Below are positions 8,673 to 17,698 of a DNA stretch of 64,000 bases, in pieces. A program made the position numbers and the translations under genes. Within the stretch, counting starts at the first letter, position 1, and each line of letters opens with the position of its first letter. This DNA comes from AP-15 sp963832875 (lineage in GTDB: Bacteria > Pseudomonadota > Alphaproteobacteria > ATCC43930 > CGMCC-115725): positions 186,001-250,000 of the forward strand of contig CAWHWB010000002.1 of assembly GCA_963832875.1 (NCBI GenBank), in the 5' to 3' direction. The notes beneath the pieces are model-generated. The model was not told the DNA's origin. It did not search any database and saw only the letters and a program-made list of their open reading frames with translations.

Positions 8673-9431
8673 CTATTTCGGTTTGTCGGCGTCGAGGATC
8701 GCCTGCACCTTTTGCGGGTCTTCGGCGAGCGGCGGGATGCCGGCGCGCTCGACTTGCAGCAATTGGCCGACGGTGCTGTTGCGGGTTCCCCAACCGCGGT
8801 TCATCGCCTCGGTCAATTCCTCAAAGGCCATGTTGGCGAGCCGCATCGGCACGCCGACTTCGCGCCCGAGCCCGACCGCGAGCCCCACATCCTTGTGCAA
8901 CAGGCGCAATGCGAAATCGGCCGGGTCGCGCTTGCCGCTCAGAAACCGGCCGAGCCGATCAAAGGTGCGCTGCCGGCCGGTTGCACCCTGGCGCACCGCG
9001 GACCATAAATCGAGCGGATCGACCCCGGCCTTGATCCCCATCGTAAAGACCTCGGCAAGCGCAACGCCGAGCACCGCACTCGTGCAGTTGTGCACGAGCT
9101 TGGCGATCGAGCCGGCGCCGATCGGCCCGATATAGGCAGCCTGGTCACCCATCGCGTCGAGCACGCGCTTGTGCCGGTTGAAGATCTGTTCGTCGCCGCC
9201 GACCCAGATCGCCATCCTGCCGCTCGCCGCCCCGCCGGCACCGCCGCTGACCGGGGAATCGAGCATGTAAAGGTTCTTCTCGGCAAAGGCGGCGTTGATC
9301 TTGCGCACGACAGCCACCGAATTGGTCGACATGTCGAAAAAGGCGGTGTCGGGGCGCATGCCCTCGATCAGCCCGTTCGGCCCGAGCGCCACCTGCTCGT
9401 GTGCAAGCCTTAACCCATTGAGCAGGCTCAC
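8673..9431 (-). pseudogene. 3-hydroxyisobutyrate dehydrogenase family, N-terminal Rossmann domain missing
   Basis: The sequence matches the family from just before ALGPNGLIEGM onward. It has the FFDMSTNS and SPVSGGAGGA segments and the catalytic-lysine helix (GAGSIAKLVHNC). The C-terminal all-alpha domain is complete and ends LDADKPK. The family's N-terminal NADP-binding domain (GxGxxG, ~60-70 residues) is absent. Upstream of about 9410 the sequence is unrelated and soon becomes the TPR gene. The remaining 252-residue frame is open, but without the cofactor domain it should not be an active dehydrogenase. Confidence 0.8.
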
Positions 9432-9450
9432 GGGGCTTTTTCAGAAAATT

Positions 9451-11082
9451 TTAACTTTTGGATTTGGTGGCTTGACGCCGAGTGATCTCGGCTTGGGTCT
9501 TGTCACGATGCGAGTGCACTTGCTGCACCCATTCTGTTGGCCAAACGGTGTCGGTTACCGTTAGGCAGACGTTGAAGGCCGCCACCGCCGCCTCGAGATG
9601 CGGCGTCCCGCTCTCCCTCTCGCCCAGAGCCTCGAGCGCGAGCCCGAGGTTGTTCTGCGTCGTCGCCCAATGCAGCGGCACCCGCTCGCGTGTCAGTTCC
9701 TGCAGCGCTGCGCGGTAGGCCTCGACCGCCTCCTCCAGCCGCGCCGTCCCGCTCTCCCGCTCCCCCAGCGTCTGAAGCGCGTTGCCGAGGTTGTTCTGCG
9801 TCGTCGCCCAGTCGAGCGGCACCCGCTCGCGCGTCCGTTCCTGCCAGCGCCGCGCGGTAGGCCGCGACCGCCTCCTCCAGCCGCGCCGTCCCGCTCTCCC
9901 GCTCGCCCGAGCGTCTAGAGCGCGTTGCCGAGGTTGTTCTGCGTCGTCGCCCATTGCAGCGGCACCCGCTCGCGCGTCCGTTCCTGCCAGCGCCGCGCGG
10001 TAGGCCTCGACCGCCTCCTCCAGCCGCGCCGTCCCGCTCTCCCGCTCGCCCGAGCGTCTAGAGCGCGTTGCCGAGGTTGTTCTGCGTCGTCGCCCAGTCG
10101 AGCGGCACCCGCTCGCGCGTCAATTCCTCCAGCGCCGCGCGGTAGGCCTCGACCGCCTCCTCCAGCCGCGCCGTCCCGCTCTCCCGTTCGCCGAGCGTCG
10201 GAGCGCGTTGCCGAGGTTGTTCTGCGTCATCGCCCAGTCGAGCGGCACCCGCTCGCGCGTCCGTTCCTCCAGCGCCGCGCGGTAGGCCTCGACCGCCTCC
10301 TCCAGCCGCGCCGTCCCGCTCTCGCGTTCCCCGAGCGTCCTCAGCGCGTTGCCGAGGTTGTTCTGCGTCGTCGCCCAGTCGAGCGGCATCCGCTCGCGCG
10401 GATAAAAAGGCAGAACAATGCGCCAAACTTCTATGGATATTTGCAGCGCAGCGTTGTCGCCGAATTCGTCGCCTTGCTGGTAAAGCGCAAGCGCTTGCTG
10501 GAAAAGATACTCACCGCGTGTGAGGTCATGACCTGCCGGGACGCGTCCTGCCGCAGCTCCGAAATGCGCGGCCGCGTCGCTGTAACGCAGCCGCGTCCGG
10601 GCAAGATCGCCGCGACGCGCGCAGGTAGCAGCAGCCTGTAAGGCACGGCTTTCGAGGTCGCGATCCTGCGCCGCCAGCACCTGCGCTAGCAGCGCGTCAG
10701 CACGATCCAGATCGAACTCGTCCAAAGCCTCCCGAAGTTCGGCCTTCAAGCGCGCCGTTTCGGAATCATCGCCAGCCTCTGTGCCAGCTTGGGTAACCAG
10801 AGCCTTGTAACGTCCTGCGATTTCGACAAGCCGGCCGGGGATCGTCTCCACCTCAATCTCGGCCTCGCCAATGATGCGAAAAAACCCGAGAACCTGTTTT
10901 TGGCTGGCGTCGAGTTGACGCCCAAGGTCGGCGATGGTCGCCTGCTGAGCCGCGTTAAGCCGTTCTAAGGGGTCAGTTGCGGCCTTAAGGATCGCCGGCA
11001 ATTCCTCCGGCATGATCCCGACGATATCCCGGCCGGCCGCCCGCCCGCCGCGATCTGCTGAGATCGAGCGTGATCCCCACAT
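9451..11082 (-). pseudogene. TPR-repeat protein gene with shared repeat lesions
   Basis: The N-terminal part (11082 to ~10200) reads PEELPAILKAATDPLERLN, a helical region, then TPR-type units of 47 residues (LGERESGTARLEEAVEAYR, then ERVPLDWATTQNNLGNAL). One unit has a one-base deletion near 10199. The next two units each carry two one-base insertions and an in-frame TAG (about 9915 and 10058). The last units and the C-terminus (WPTEWVQQVHSHRDK to KSKS) return to the original frame, because the indels sum to +3. Such TPR proteins are helical scaffolds, often in signalling or conflict systems. As sequenced, no full-length product is made. Confidence 0.8.
9640..10400 (-). repeat. 141-bp tandem coding repeats (TPR units)
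   Basis: A marker in each unit (AGGTTGTTCTGCGTC) recurs with spacings of 141, 143, 143, 140 and 141 bases going up from 9647. The unit codes for a 47-residue TPR motif. The two 143-base units share the same two extra bases and the same TAG, so one is a copy of the other made after the damage. Confidence 0.85.
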
Positions 11083-11087
11083 CGCAG

Positions 11088-11312
11088 CTAGTGCCGTCCC
11101 TTTGTCTTCGGGGGTGTGCCGACGCCGATGTCGCGGCCCGCTGCCATGCCGCCGCGGTCGGCTTTAATGATCGTATGCGGGCTGGACTTCTTGCTCGGCG
11201 TCTCACGCGCGAACTTGAAAACCGCCCATATCGCGCCGACGACGACACTGGCTCCGCCGCCGATGAAAGCTAGAGTCTTCTGGTTCGTCGGATCGGTTAG
11301 CCAAAGCCACAT
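11088..11312 (-). CDS. Short membrane protein or detached N-terminus of the TPR protein
   Basis: The 74-residue ORF starts MWLWLTDPTNQKTLAFIGGG, has one membrane helix at about residues 14-34, then a basic linker and the motif ADRGGMAAGRDI. The TPR ORF just downstream has nearly the same motif (ADRGGRAAGRDI) at its own N-terminus. This suggests that the membrane anchor and TPR domain were once one protein, or that the linker was duplicated. The stop at 11088-11090 and a change of frame separate them now. Whether the short product is made is unclear. Confidence 0.5.
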   Translation of the reverse strand: MWLWLTDPTNQKTLAFIGGGASVVVGAIWAVFKFARETPSKKSSPHTIIKADRGGMAAGRDIGVGTPPKTKGRH

Positions 11313-11458
11313 AGCCCGCGCCCCGCTCGCGTTACATGCTATATGGACTCAACCTCGTTACGCGAGTCCGACGTTCGTCTGTGGCCGAAAGTCTTGATTT
11401 ACGGGCAAACGCTGTTTTGGTTGGGGCCGTTACTGAGGCGCCCCCTTCCGTAAGACTC

Positions 11459-11547
11459 GTAGGATGGGGCTGAGCCGGCGAAGCCCATCATTGTCAGTCG
11501 GCCTCGGTTTCGGCTGATGGGTTTCACTGGCGTTCGACCCATCCTAC
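11459..11547. repeat. Palindromic intergenic repeat with GTAGGATGGG ends
   Basis: The 10-base ends GTAGGATGGG and CCCATCCTAC are exact inverted repeats. Inside them AAGCCCATCA pairs partly with TGATGGGTTT. The element lies in the noncoding gap between the TPR region and the amidohydrolase and resembles dispersed REP/MITE-like elements. Only one copy is in this window. Confidence 0.7.
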
Positions 11548-11555
11548 CGACCCTC

Positions 11556-11645
11556 CTCATTGCGGGTGACGCATCGCAGCGACAGAGCAATTTCCCGGTC
11601 GCCCCGAGGCTTGACCGAGATTGCTTCGTTTTGCTCGCAATGACG
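11556..11645. repeat. Dispersed REP-like inverted repeat, copy 1
   Basis: The left arm (CATTGCGGGTGACGC) and right arm (TTTTGCTCGCAATGACG) form an imperfect palindrome with CATTGCG/CGCAATG ends. The same type is found at 24433-24499 and 29553-29634. All three copies are intergenic. Confidence 0.75.
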
Positions 11646-11657
11646 CGCCAGCAGGTG

Positions 11658-12704
11658 CTAACCCAGGCGGTAGAATTTTGTGGCGGTGCCAGAGAAGAGG
11701 GCGGCTTTTTCGGTGGGGGAATAGCCGGCGGCGATGCGCTTGAACGCGTTCCACAGCACGTGATAGCTGCAGCTGCCCTTGTCGACCGGGAAGTTGCTTT
11801 CGAACATCGCGCGCTCGGGGCCAAAGGCGGCGATAGAAGTCTCGATGTAGGGCCGCCAGGCGGCTGCCAGCTCTTCCGAGCTCGGCGGCAGGTCGTGGGT
11901 GTGCAGGTCGAACCCGAACATCCGCATGCCGAGCCCGCCGAGCTTGATGTGCACGTTCGGGCAGGCGGCCAGCTCATCGAGGCGCCTCCGCCAGTCGGCA
12001 AAGACCTCGTCGCGCCGGCCGGCATAGCGGCCGAGGCCGATCGGCCCGCCGACATGGTCGAGCACGATCGGGATTTCGGGAAAGGCGCGCGCGAGATCGA
12101 GGAGCTCGCCGAGCTGGGTATGGTAGAGCCACGCGTCGAAGCTGAGGCCGAGTGGCGCCAGCCGGGCGAAGCCCTCGCGCACGCGGCGGTCCGACAGCAG
12201 CCCCGCCGGCCGGGCGACCATCGATCCCCATTGCGCCTGGTCCGGATGCGTCGCGGTGATGAAACGGATGCCGCGAAACCTGCCGCCGCCCGCCGCGATC
12301 TGCGCCTCCAGCACCGGTTCGACCGCGGCCCCCAAGGTGAGATCGGCGTAGCCGACAATGCCGGCGCAGACCTGCCTGTCGCCGTAGCCGCCGCTGGCGG
12401 TCATGGCCGCGACGCCATTGGCGAACTCGACCTCGCCGACCGGACGCAGCTCGGGCCGGCCTTGGGCGCGATACATCGACAGCCATTCGAGATAGACCGT
12501 TGCGGTGACGTTGTGGCCGCTGTCGAGATCGGCGAGCAGCTCGGCCAATAGGTAGCGGCCGGTCTCCGGCCGCTCGACCAGGTGATGGTGCGGGTCGACG
12601 ATCGGCAGGTCGGGTTCGATGATCGCCTCATGGCGGCGCTCGAGCCAATCGGGCCGCACCGCCAGATGCAGACTGGTCGCGGTCCCCGGCGTCGTCGATT
12701 GCAT
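11658..12704 (-). CDS. Amidohydrolase 2 family (TIM-barrel) hydrolase
   Basis: The 348-residue enzyme begins MQSTTPGTATSLHLA after a GGGGAAGG site. It has the metal-binding VDPHHHL motif near residue 37, an FRGIRFIT strand, the VLDHVGG histidine, and the C-terminal FESNFPVDKG aspartate. This is the amidohydrolase-related (COG3618) family of lactonases/decarboxylases acting on cyclic or aromatic acids. It is intact although it lies in a region of damaged genes. The substrate is unknown. Confidence 0.88.
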   Translation of the reverse strand: MQSTTPGTATSLHLAVRPDWLERRHEAIIEPDLPIVDPHHHLVERPETGRYLLAELLADLDSGHNVTATVYLEWLSMYRAQGRPELRPVGEVEFANGVAAMTASGGYGDRQVCAGIVGYADLTLGAAVEPVLEAQIAAGGGRFRGIRFITATHPDQAQWGSMVARPAGLLSDRRVREGFARLAPLGLSFDAWLYHTQLGELLDLARAFPEIPIVLDHVGGPIGLGRYAGRRDEVFADWRRRLDELAACPNVHIKLGGLGMRMFGFDLHTHDLPPSSEELAAAWRPYIETSIAAFGPERAMFESNFPVDKGSCSYHVLWNAFKRIAAGYSPTEKAALFSGTATKFYRLG

Positions 12705-12782
12705 CGGCCTTCCCCTGTGAGATTGCGGGCGCGGCATGCGCATCCGCCCCGATATCATACGTTCGTATTGCAGGTCGCGGGT

Positions 12783-13935
12783 TCATTCTCGAGGCGCGTA
12801 GATGGCGCCGGTCACTAGGGCCGCGACCGGCAAAACCGTGATGACCGCGGGAAAGACGAGGTCGGCGAGTGCATCGCGCCGGAAAGCGCCGACAACAGCC
12901 CGATCCCGATGACCGGCACCGAGGTAGACGGCGACCAGATAGCTCGAGACCACCTCGCTGCGCCGATCGGCGGGGGCGATGCGGTTGACCACCTCGAGGC
13001 TGTCGCGATACCCGAGCGCCGCCGAGACGCCGCCCATTGCCGAGGCGACGAATAGGACCGGCATGGTGTGGACGAGCTGGGCGAGGACCAGCAGCACCAG
13101 GCCAGGCGGCAACAGCGCGAGGCCGGCAAGCATCGCGGTCCGGCTGCCGAGCTTGCCGGTCACCATGACTGCTATTGGAGCGACGAGGAGCAGCTCGAAG
13201 ACCACCCCGGCGGCCACCGCCGGGGCGGTCCGGTGCAGCTGTCCGCGAGCAGACCCGGAATGAGTGGGGCATAAAAGCCGATCAAGGCGAAGATCGCGAA
13301 CGCGGTCACTGCGGGCGATAGGAACGGAAGCCGGATCTCTCTCCGCACGCCCAGCCGGGGCCGCGGTAATATTTCGCCGAGCTGGCGCACCGGGTCCCCA
13401 TCGTCTCGGGTGTAAAGAAAATGGCAGCGCCGATGCCGAGCAGCACCACCAGATAGATCACGTAGCAGAGCCGCAGCCGCCCAGGCGCGAGCTGCGCCAG
13501 CAAGCCCGTCAACAATCCCCCTGCGGCAAGCCCGCCGAGATTGACCGCGGCAGCGATCCGCGCGGCGATGCCTTTGTCGCCTCGCGGCTGCAGCTCGGCG
13601 ATTCAGGCCGTGGCGGCACCCGCCGCGAGCCCGGTCGCGAACCCGCTCAGCACCCGCGCCGCGAACAGCCACCCGGTGCCCGTCGCCAGCGCGAACGCCG
13701 CGGTGCCGGCGATGGCGAAACCGATCGCCGACAAGGTCGCGTTGCGCCGCCCGATCTGGTCGGCCAGCCTGCCGAAGATCAAGAGCGCGACCAAATTGCC
13801 CAGGACATAGACCGCGTAGATCAGCGTCAGCGTAATTCCGGAAAAGCCGAAGGCTCGGCGATAGATCGGGTAGAGCGGCGCCGGCAAGGTCGCGCCGATG
13901 AACATCATCGCGAGTTCCCCGGCGACGATCGCCAT
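12783..13935 (-). pseudogene. MFS transporter, multiply frameshifted
   Basis: Pieces of one 12-helix MFS protein are spread over all three minus-strand frames. The N-terminus (FIGATLPAPLYPIYRR, GRLADQIGRRNATLS) ends at an in-frame TGA (13603-13605). The same frame continues with IAELQPRGDKG and LLTGLLAQLAPGRLR. The frame then changes near 13400 (GEILPRPRLGVRREIRLPF), near 13230 (FELLLVAPIAVMVTGKLG) and near 12920 (VPVIGIGLLSAL). At least one nonsense codon and three shifts make this a clear pseudogene. Confidence 0.85.
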
Positions 13936-14057
13936 GGCGACAGAGCCGCCCAGCTTCCGGTGTGGGATGGATCTCCTCGCGCGGCGTCCTCAGGCCGGTT
14001 CGGGGGATGACGCGAGCATCGGGGCGAGACCGCGGGACCGCACGGCGACCGCGAGGC

Positions 14058-14738
14058 TCATTCCTGGCCGCCGGCTTGGGGCACGGGCGGATAGTATTGC
14101 GGCGCCTCGCGGCGATCGGACATCCCGTAGTCGCGGATGATGCGAACCCGGCGGTGACGCAGCTGGCCGCCGGCCACCGCCGTCGGCTGCCAACGATCGG
14201 CGGCGGTCGCGTCCTGCCAGGTGGCGAGGAGGAGCAGCTTGCCGGGATTGTAGATGCTCTCGAAGACCTCCCGATCGACGAGGCCGAGGCTGCCGGGCGT
14301 GGGCAGACCGAGGTCAGCGGCGAGATCGGTGCTGGCGGGTTCCTCGCCGGACGCGGGCGAGAGCTCGCTGATGGTCGCGGCCTTGGCCTCGGCGATCGCG
14401 GTCTCGTCGAGGCGCTGCTGCGCCAGGGTGTGCCCTTCGGGGATTTGCGTGTCCGCGGCGATCTCGCCGACGCGCAGGTGATAGTCGGCGAAGACCTCGA
14501 ACCGGCCCTTCTGCTGCACCTCGTGATGGGCGCCGAGGGTGCGCCAGCGGACGATCGCCTTCTCGTCGCGCCAAGTCGAGAGCGACAGCACCCGGCCTTC
14601 AGTCCGCCGGCTCGCAAAGCGCTCGTTGTCGATGAAGCCGTCGATCTTTTCGAGATCGGGCCTCAGATGTTTGGCGAGGTTCAGGTACTCGTCGAACCGT
14701 CCTGGCTTCGGCTGGACTTCGAAAATTACGGCGAACAT
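14058..14738 (-). CDS. Antibiotic-biosynthesis-monooxygenase (ABM) domain protein, two domains
   Basis: The 226-residue protein starts MFAVIFEVQPKPGRFDEYL. It contains an ABM ferredoxin-like domain in the first ~100 residues (LRPDLEKIDGFIDNERF, LSLSTWRDEKAI). A second, related half follows after a linker (VFESIYNPGKLLLLATWQD). ABM proteins are small heme-degrading or quinol-oxidising dimers, and a fused tandem is a known arrangement. No signal peptide. It is divergent from the Dcp gene with about 230 bases between them. Confidence 0.82.
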   Translation of the reverse strand: MFAVIFEVQPKPGRFDEYLNLAKHLRPDLEKIDGFIDNERFASRRTEGRVLSLSTWRDEKAIVRWRTLGAHHEVQQKGRFEVFADYHLRVGEIAADTQIPEGHTLAQQRLDETAIAEAKAATISELSPASGEEPASTDLAADLGLPTPGSLGLVDREVFESIYNPGKLLLLATWQDATAADRWQPTAVAGGQLRHRRVRIIRDYGMSDRREAPQYYPPVPQAGGQE

Positions 14739-14969
14739 GGGGTTTTCTCCTCAGTGGTGGCGGCGTCTCAGAAGCGACATCTCCAGGCTTATAGGTTTGC
14801 GCACGCCCGGAATCTGGGGGAGGTTGTCCGGCGATGTCCCGACCAGTCGCTTCGAGCCGAACCGAAGCGTCAAAGGCGTGCGCTCGGAATTTGTCCCGGT
14901 CGGCGCCCACGAGCGGGCCGAAACCGTTTATGATGCGCTACATTCGCGCAGCGCCGCAGAGGAGACCCG

Positions 14970-17018
14970 ATGTCCGACAACCCGTTTTTCGCCGACTGGG
15001 ACACGCCGTTCGGCATGCCGCCGTTCGACCATATCCGGCCGGAGCATTTCCCGCCGGCCTTCGAGCGCGGCATGGAGCAGCAGCTGGCCGAGGTGACGGC
15101 GATCGTCGGCGCGCCGGCGCCGGCGGGCTTTGCCGACACGATCGAGGCGCTCGAACGCAGCGGGAAATTGCTCGAGCGGGTGAGCCGGGTCTTCCATAAC
15201 CTCGATGCGAGCGACACTAGCCCGGCGCTCGAAGCGATCGCCCGCGACTTTGCGCCAAAGCTCGCCCGGCATCAGACCCGCATCGCACTCGATCCGGCGC
15301 TGTTCGCGCGCATCGCCGACCTCTACGCCCGGCGCGGCGAGCTCGGGCTGGCCGAGGACCAGCTGCGTCTCCTCGAACGCCATCATTTGCGCCTTGTGCG
15401 CGCCGGCGCGCGGCTCGGCCCCGAGCAGAAAGCCCGCATGGCGGCGATCGGCGAGCGGCTGGCCACGCTCCACACCCGCTTTGGACAGAACGTGCTGCAG
15501 GACGAGCGCGAATGGCGGCTGGTGCTGGGCGCGGCCGACCTCGACGGGCTGCCTGGTTTTTTCCGCGCCGCCGCGGCGCAGGCCGCCGAGGAGCGCGGGC
15601 TGCATGGGCAACACGTCGTGACCCTCGCCCGCTCGTCGATCGAGCCGTTTCTGACGTTTTCCGCGCGCCGCGATCTTCGCCGCACCGCGCACCAGGCCTG
15701 GACCGCGCGCGGGACCCATCCGGGCGAGGCTAACAACAAGCCGCTGATCGCCGAGATCATGGCACTGCGCGCCGAGCAGGCGCGGCTCCTCGGCTACGAC
15801 AATTTCGCCGCCTACCGGCTCGACGATTCGATGGCCAAGACCGCCGACGCCGTCGAGCAGCTTTTGCTGCAGGTGTGGGACCCGGCCAAGGAGAAGGCGC
15901 GAGGAGAGCGTGCGGAGCTCGAGCAGATGGCCCATGCCGAGGGGCTCAATGAGCCCATCGAACCGTGGGACTGGCGCTACTACGCGGAGCAGGTCCGCCG
16001 CGCCCGATACGACCTCGACGAGACCGAGGTAAAGCCCTATTTTGTCCTCGACAATATGGTCAGGGCGGCGTTCGACAGCGCCCGGCGTCTTTTCGGCCTC
16101 TCCTTCACGCCCCGCCCGGATCTGCCGGTCTACCATCCGGATGTTCGGGTCTGGGAAGTGAGCGACCGGAGCGGCCACCATGTCGGCCTCTTCCTGCACG
16201 ACAATTTCGCCCGTCCCGGCAAGCGTTCGGGTGCGTGGTCGAGCCGCTACCGCGACCAGCAGACTCTGGACGGCCCAGTAACGCCGATCGTCGTCAACAA
16301 CAACAATTTCGCGAAATCCGATCCCGCCAGCGGCGAGCCCACCCTGTTGAGCTTCGACGACGCCGAGACCCTGTTTCACGAATTCGGCCACGGCCTGCAC
16401 GCGCTGTTGAGCCGGGTGCGCTATCCCTCGCAGTCCGGCACCGCGGTGCGCCGCGATTTCGTCGAGTTTCCGTCGCAGATTTTCGAGCATTGGATGTCGG
16501 CGCCGGAAAATCTGCGCAAATACGCGCGCCATTATCAGACCGGCGAACCGATCCCCGAGCCCTTGCTGCGCCGGCTGCTCGCCGCCCGCACCTTCAACGA
16601 AGGCTTTGCCACAGTCGAGTATACCGCGTCCGCCCTGATCGACCTGGAGCTGCACCGCGACCCCCACCCCGAAAACCGCGATCCGGACCGGTTCGAGCGC
16701 GAATTCCTGAAGGCGCGCGACGTGCCGCGCGAGATCGGGCTGCGTCACCGCCCGGCGCATTTCCAGCACCTGTTCGCGGGCGGCGGCTATGCCGCGGGCT
16801 ATTACGCATATCTGTGGGCCGAGGTGCTCGATGCCGACGGCTTCGCCGCCTTTACCGACAAGGGAGACGTGTTCGACGCGGCCCTAGCGGCGCGGCTCGA
16901 GAACATCTACAGCGCCGGCGACACGCGCGACCCGATGGAACTCTATCGTGCCTTCCGCGGCCGCGACCCGGACATCGCGGCGCTGCTGCGCCAGCGCGGG
17001 CTGACGGAGGCTCGATGA
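14970..17018 (+). CDS. dcp: Peptidyl-dipeptidase Dcp / oligopeptidase A family (M3) metallopeptidase
   Basis: The 682-residue thimet-oligopeptidase-family enzyme has the zinc motif HEFGH at residues 470-474, with the downstream FVEFPSQ glutamate as third ligand. The full M3 C-terminal fold is present (FAGGGYAAGYYAYLWAEVLDADGF). It cleaves dipeptides from the C-terminus of short peptides, usually in the cytoplasm or periplasm; no signal peptide is seen here. The length equals the family norm. Its TGA stop overlaps the ATG of the exported carbonic-anhydrase-like gene (ATGA at 17015-17018). Confidence 0.92.
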   Translation: MSDNPFFADWDTPFGMPPFDHIRPEHFPPAFERGMEQQLAEVTAIVGAPAPAGFADTIEALERSGKLLERVSRVFHNLDASDTSPALEAIARDFAPKLARHQTRIALDPALFARIADLYARRGELGLAEDQLRLLERHHLRLVRAGARLGPEQKARMAAIGERLATLHTRFGQNVLQDEREWRLVLGAADLDGLPGFFRAAAAQAAEERGLHGQHVVTLARSSIEPFLTFSARRDLRRTAHQAWTARGTHPGEANNKPLIAEIMALRAEQARLLGYDNFAAYRLDDSMAKTADAVEQLLLQVWDPAKEKARGERAELEQMAHAEGLNEPIEPWDWRYYAEQVRRARYDLDETEVKPYFVLDNMVRAAFDSARRLFGLSFTPRPDLPVYHPDVRVWEVSDRSGHHVGLFLHDNFARPGKRSGAWSSRYRDQQTLDGPVTPIVVNNNNFAKSDPASGEPTLLSFDDAETLFHEFGHGLHALLSRVRYPSQSGTAVRRDFVEFPSQIFEHWMSAPENLRKYARHYQTGEPIPEPLLRRLLAARTFNEGFATVEYTASALIDLELHRDPHPENRDPDRFEREFLKARDVPREIGLRHRPAHFQHLFAGGGYAAGYYAYLWAEVLDADGFAAFTDKGDVFDAALAARLENIYSAGDTRDPMELYRAFRGRDPDIAALLRQRGLTEAR

Positions 17019-17572
17019 TGCATCCTATACCCGACACGGGTTCCTGCACGTGCGGCAGCGATGCGTTGCGCGGCCGCCTCGGTCGGCGCGGCTTTCTGAA
17101 AGCCGCGGGAGCTGCCGGGATGGCGGCGGCCCTGCCGCTAAAGGCCTGGGCGGCGGAGGGCGATTACGAGGCGATGCTGGTGTCGTGCATCGATCCGCGC
17201 ATGGTGACGCCAGTTTATAATTACATGGAGCAACGCGGTCTTGGCGGCAAATACAGCCAATTCGTCATTGCCGGCGCGGCAATCGCCGTGGTCGCGCCCA
17301 AGTTCGCATCCTGGCGACCGGCGTTCTGGGACAACCTCGCAACCTCGGTCGAACTGCATCATCTCAAGCGGGTGATCGCGATCGACCACCGCGACTGCGG
17401 CGCCGCAAAGATCGCCTATGGCGACGACAGCATCGCCACCCCGCAGATCGAGACCCAGACCCACCGCGAGGTCCTCGCCGAGTTCCGCGAAGCTGTCGCG
17501 AGACATCACCCCCAGCTCACCATCGAGACCGGCCTGATGGCCCTCGACGGCTCGCTCCAAACGTTCGGCTGA
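17015..17572 (+). CDS. Tat-exported beta-carbonic-anhydrase-like protein
   Basis: The 185-residue protein starts at either ATG 17015 or 17018 and overlaps the Dcp stop. It has a twin-arginine signal (RRGFLKAAGAAGMAAALPL, then AWA). The mature domain carries the beta-carbonic-anhydrase zinc signatures: CxDxR in SCIDPRM and HxxC in HRDCGA. It is somewhat shorter than classical enzymes (~200+). Location would be periplasmic. Whether it hydrates CO2 is uncertain, because many short exported members are uncharacterised. Confidence 0.78.
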   Translation: MMHPIPDTGSCTCGSDALRGRLGRRGFLKAAGAAGMAAALPLKAWAAEGDYEAMLVSCIDPRMVTPVYNYMEQRGLGGKYSQFVIAGAAIAVVAPKFASWRPAFWDNLATSVELHHLKRVIAIDHRDCGAAKIAYGDDSIATPQIETQTHREVLAEFREAVARHHPQLTIETGLMALDGSLQTFG

Positions 17573-17698
17573 AGTGGCGGCGAGCGCGGGGAATCGCAAG
17601 CGGGGCTTCATCGGAACGTCACCCAACCGTCACCCGACGGCAAATTTCGACGCCTAGTGTCCCGGCGCATCCGAAATTTCACCCGAGGGGACATCACG

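Noticed and set aside
13172..14617. 481-codon frame spanning the MFS pseudogene and the ABM gene
   Set aside because: It is a composite of shadow sequence and one MFS fragment; the ABM protein is read in another frame with conserved motifs.
14928..16769. 613-codon open frame antisense to the Dcp gene
   Set aside because: It is a high-GC shadow of a well-conserved plus-strand gene; its translation is Arg/Ala/Gly-biased with no domain.
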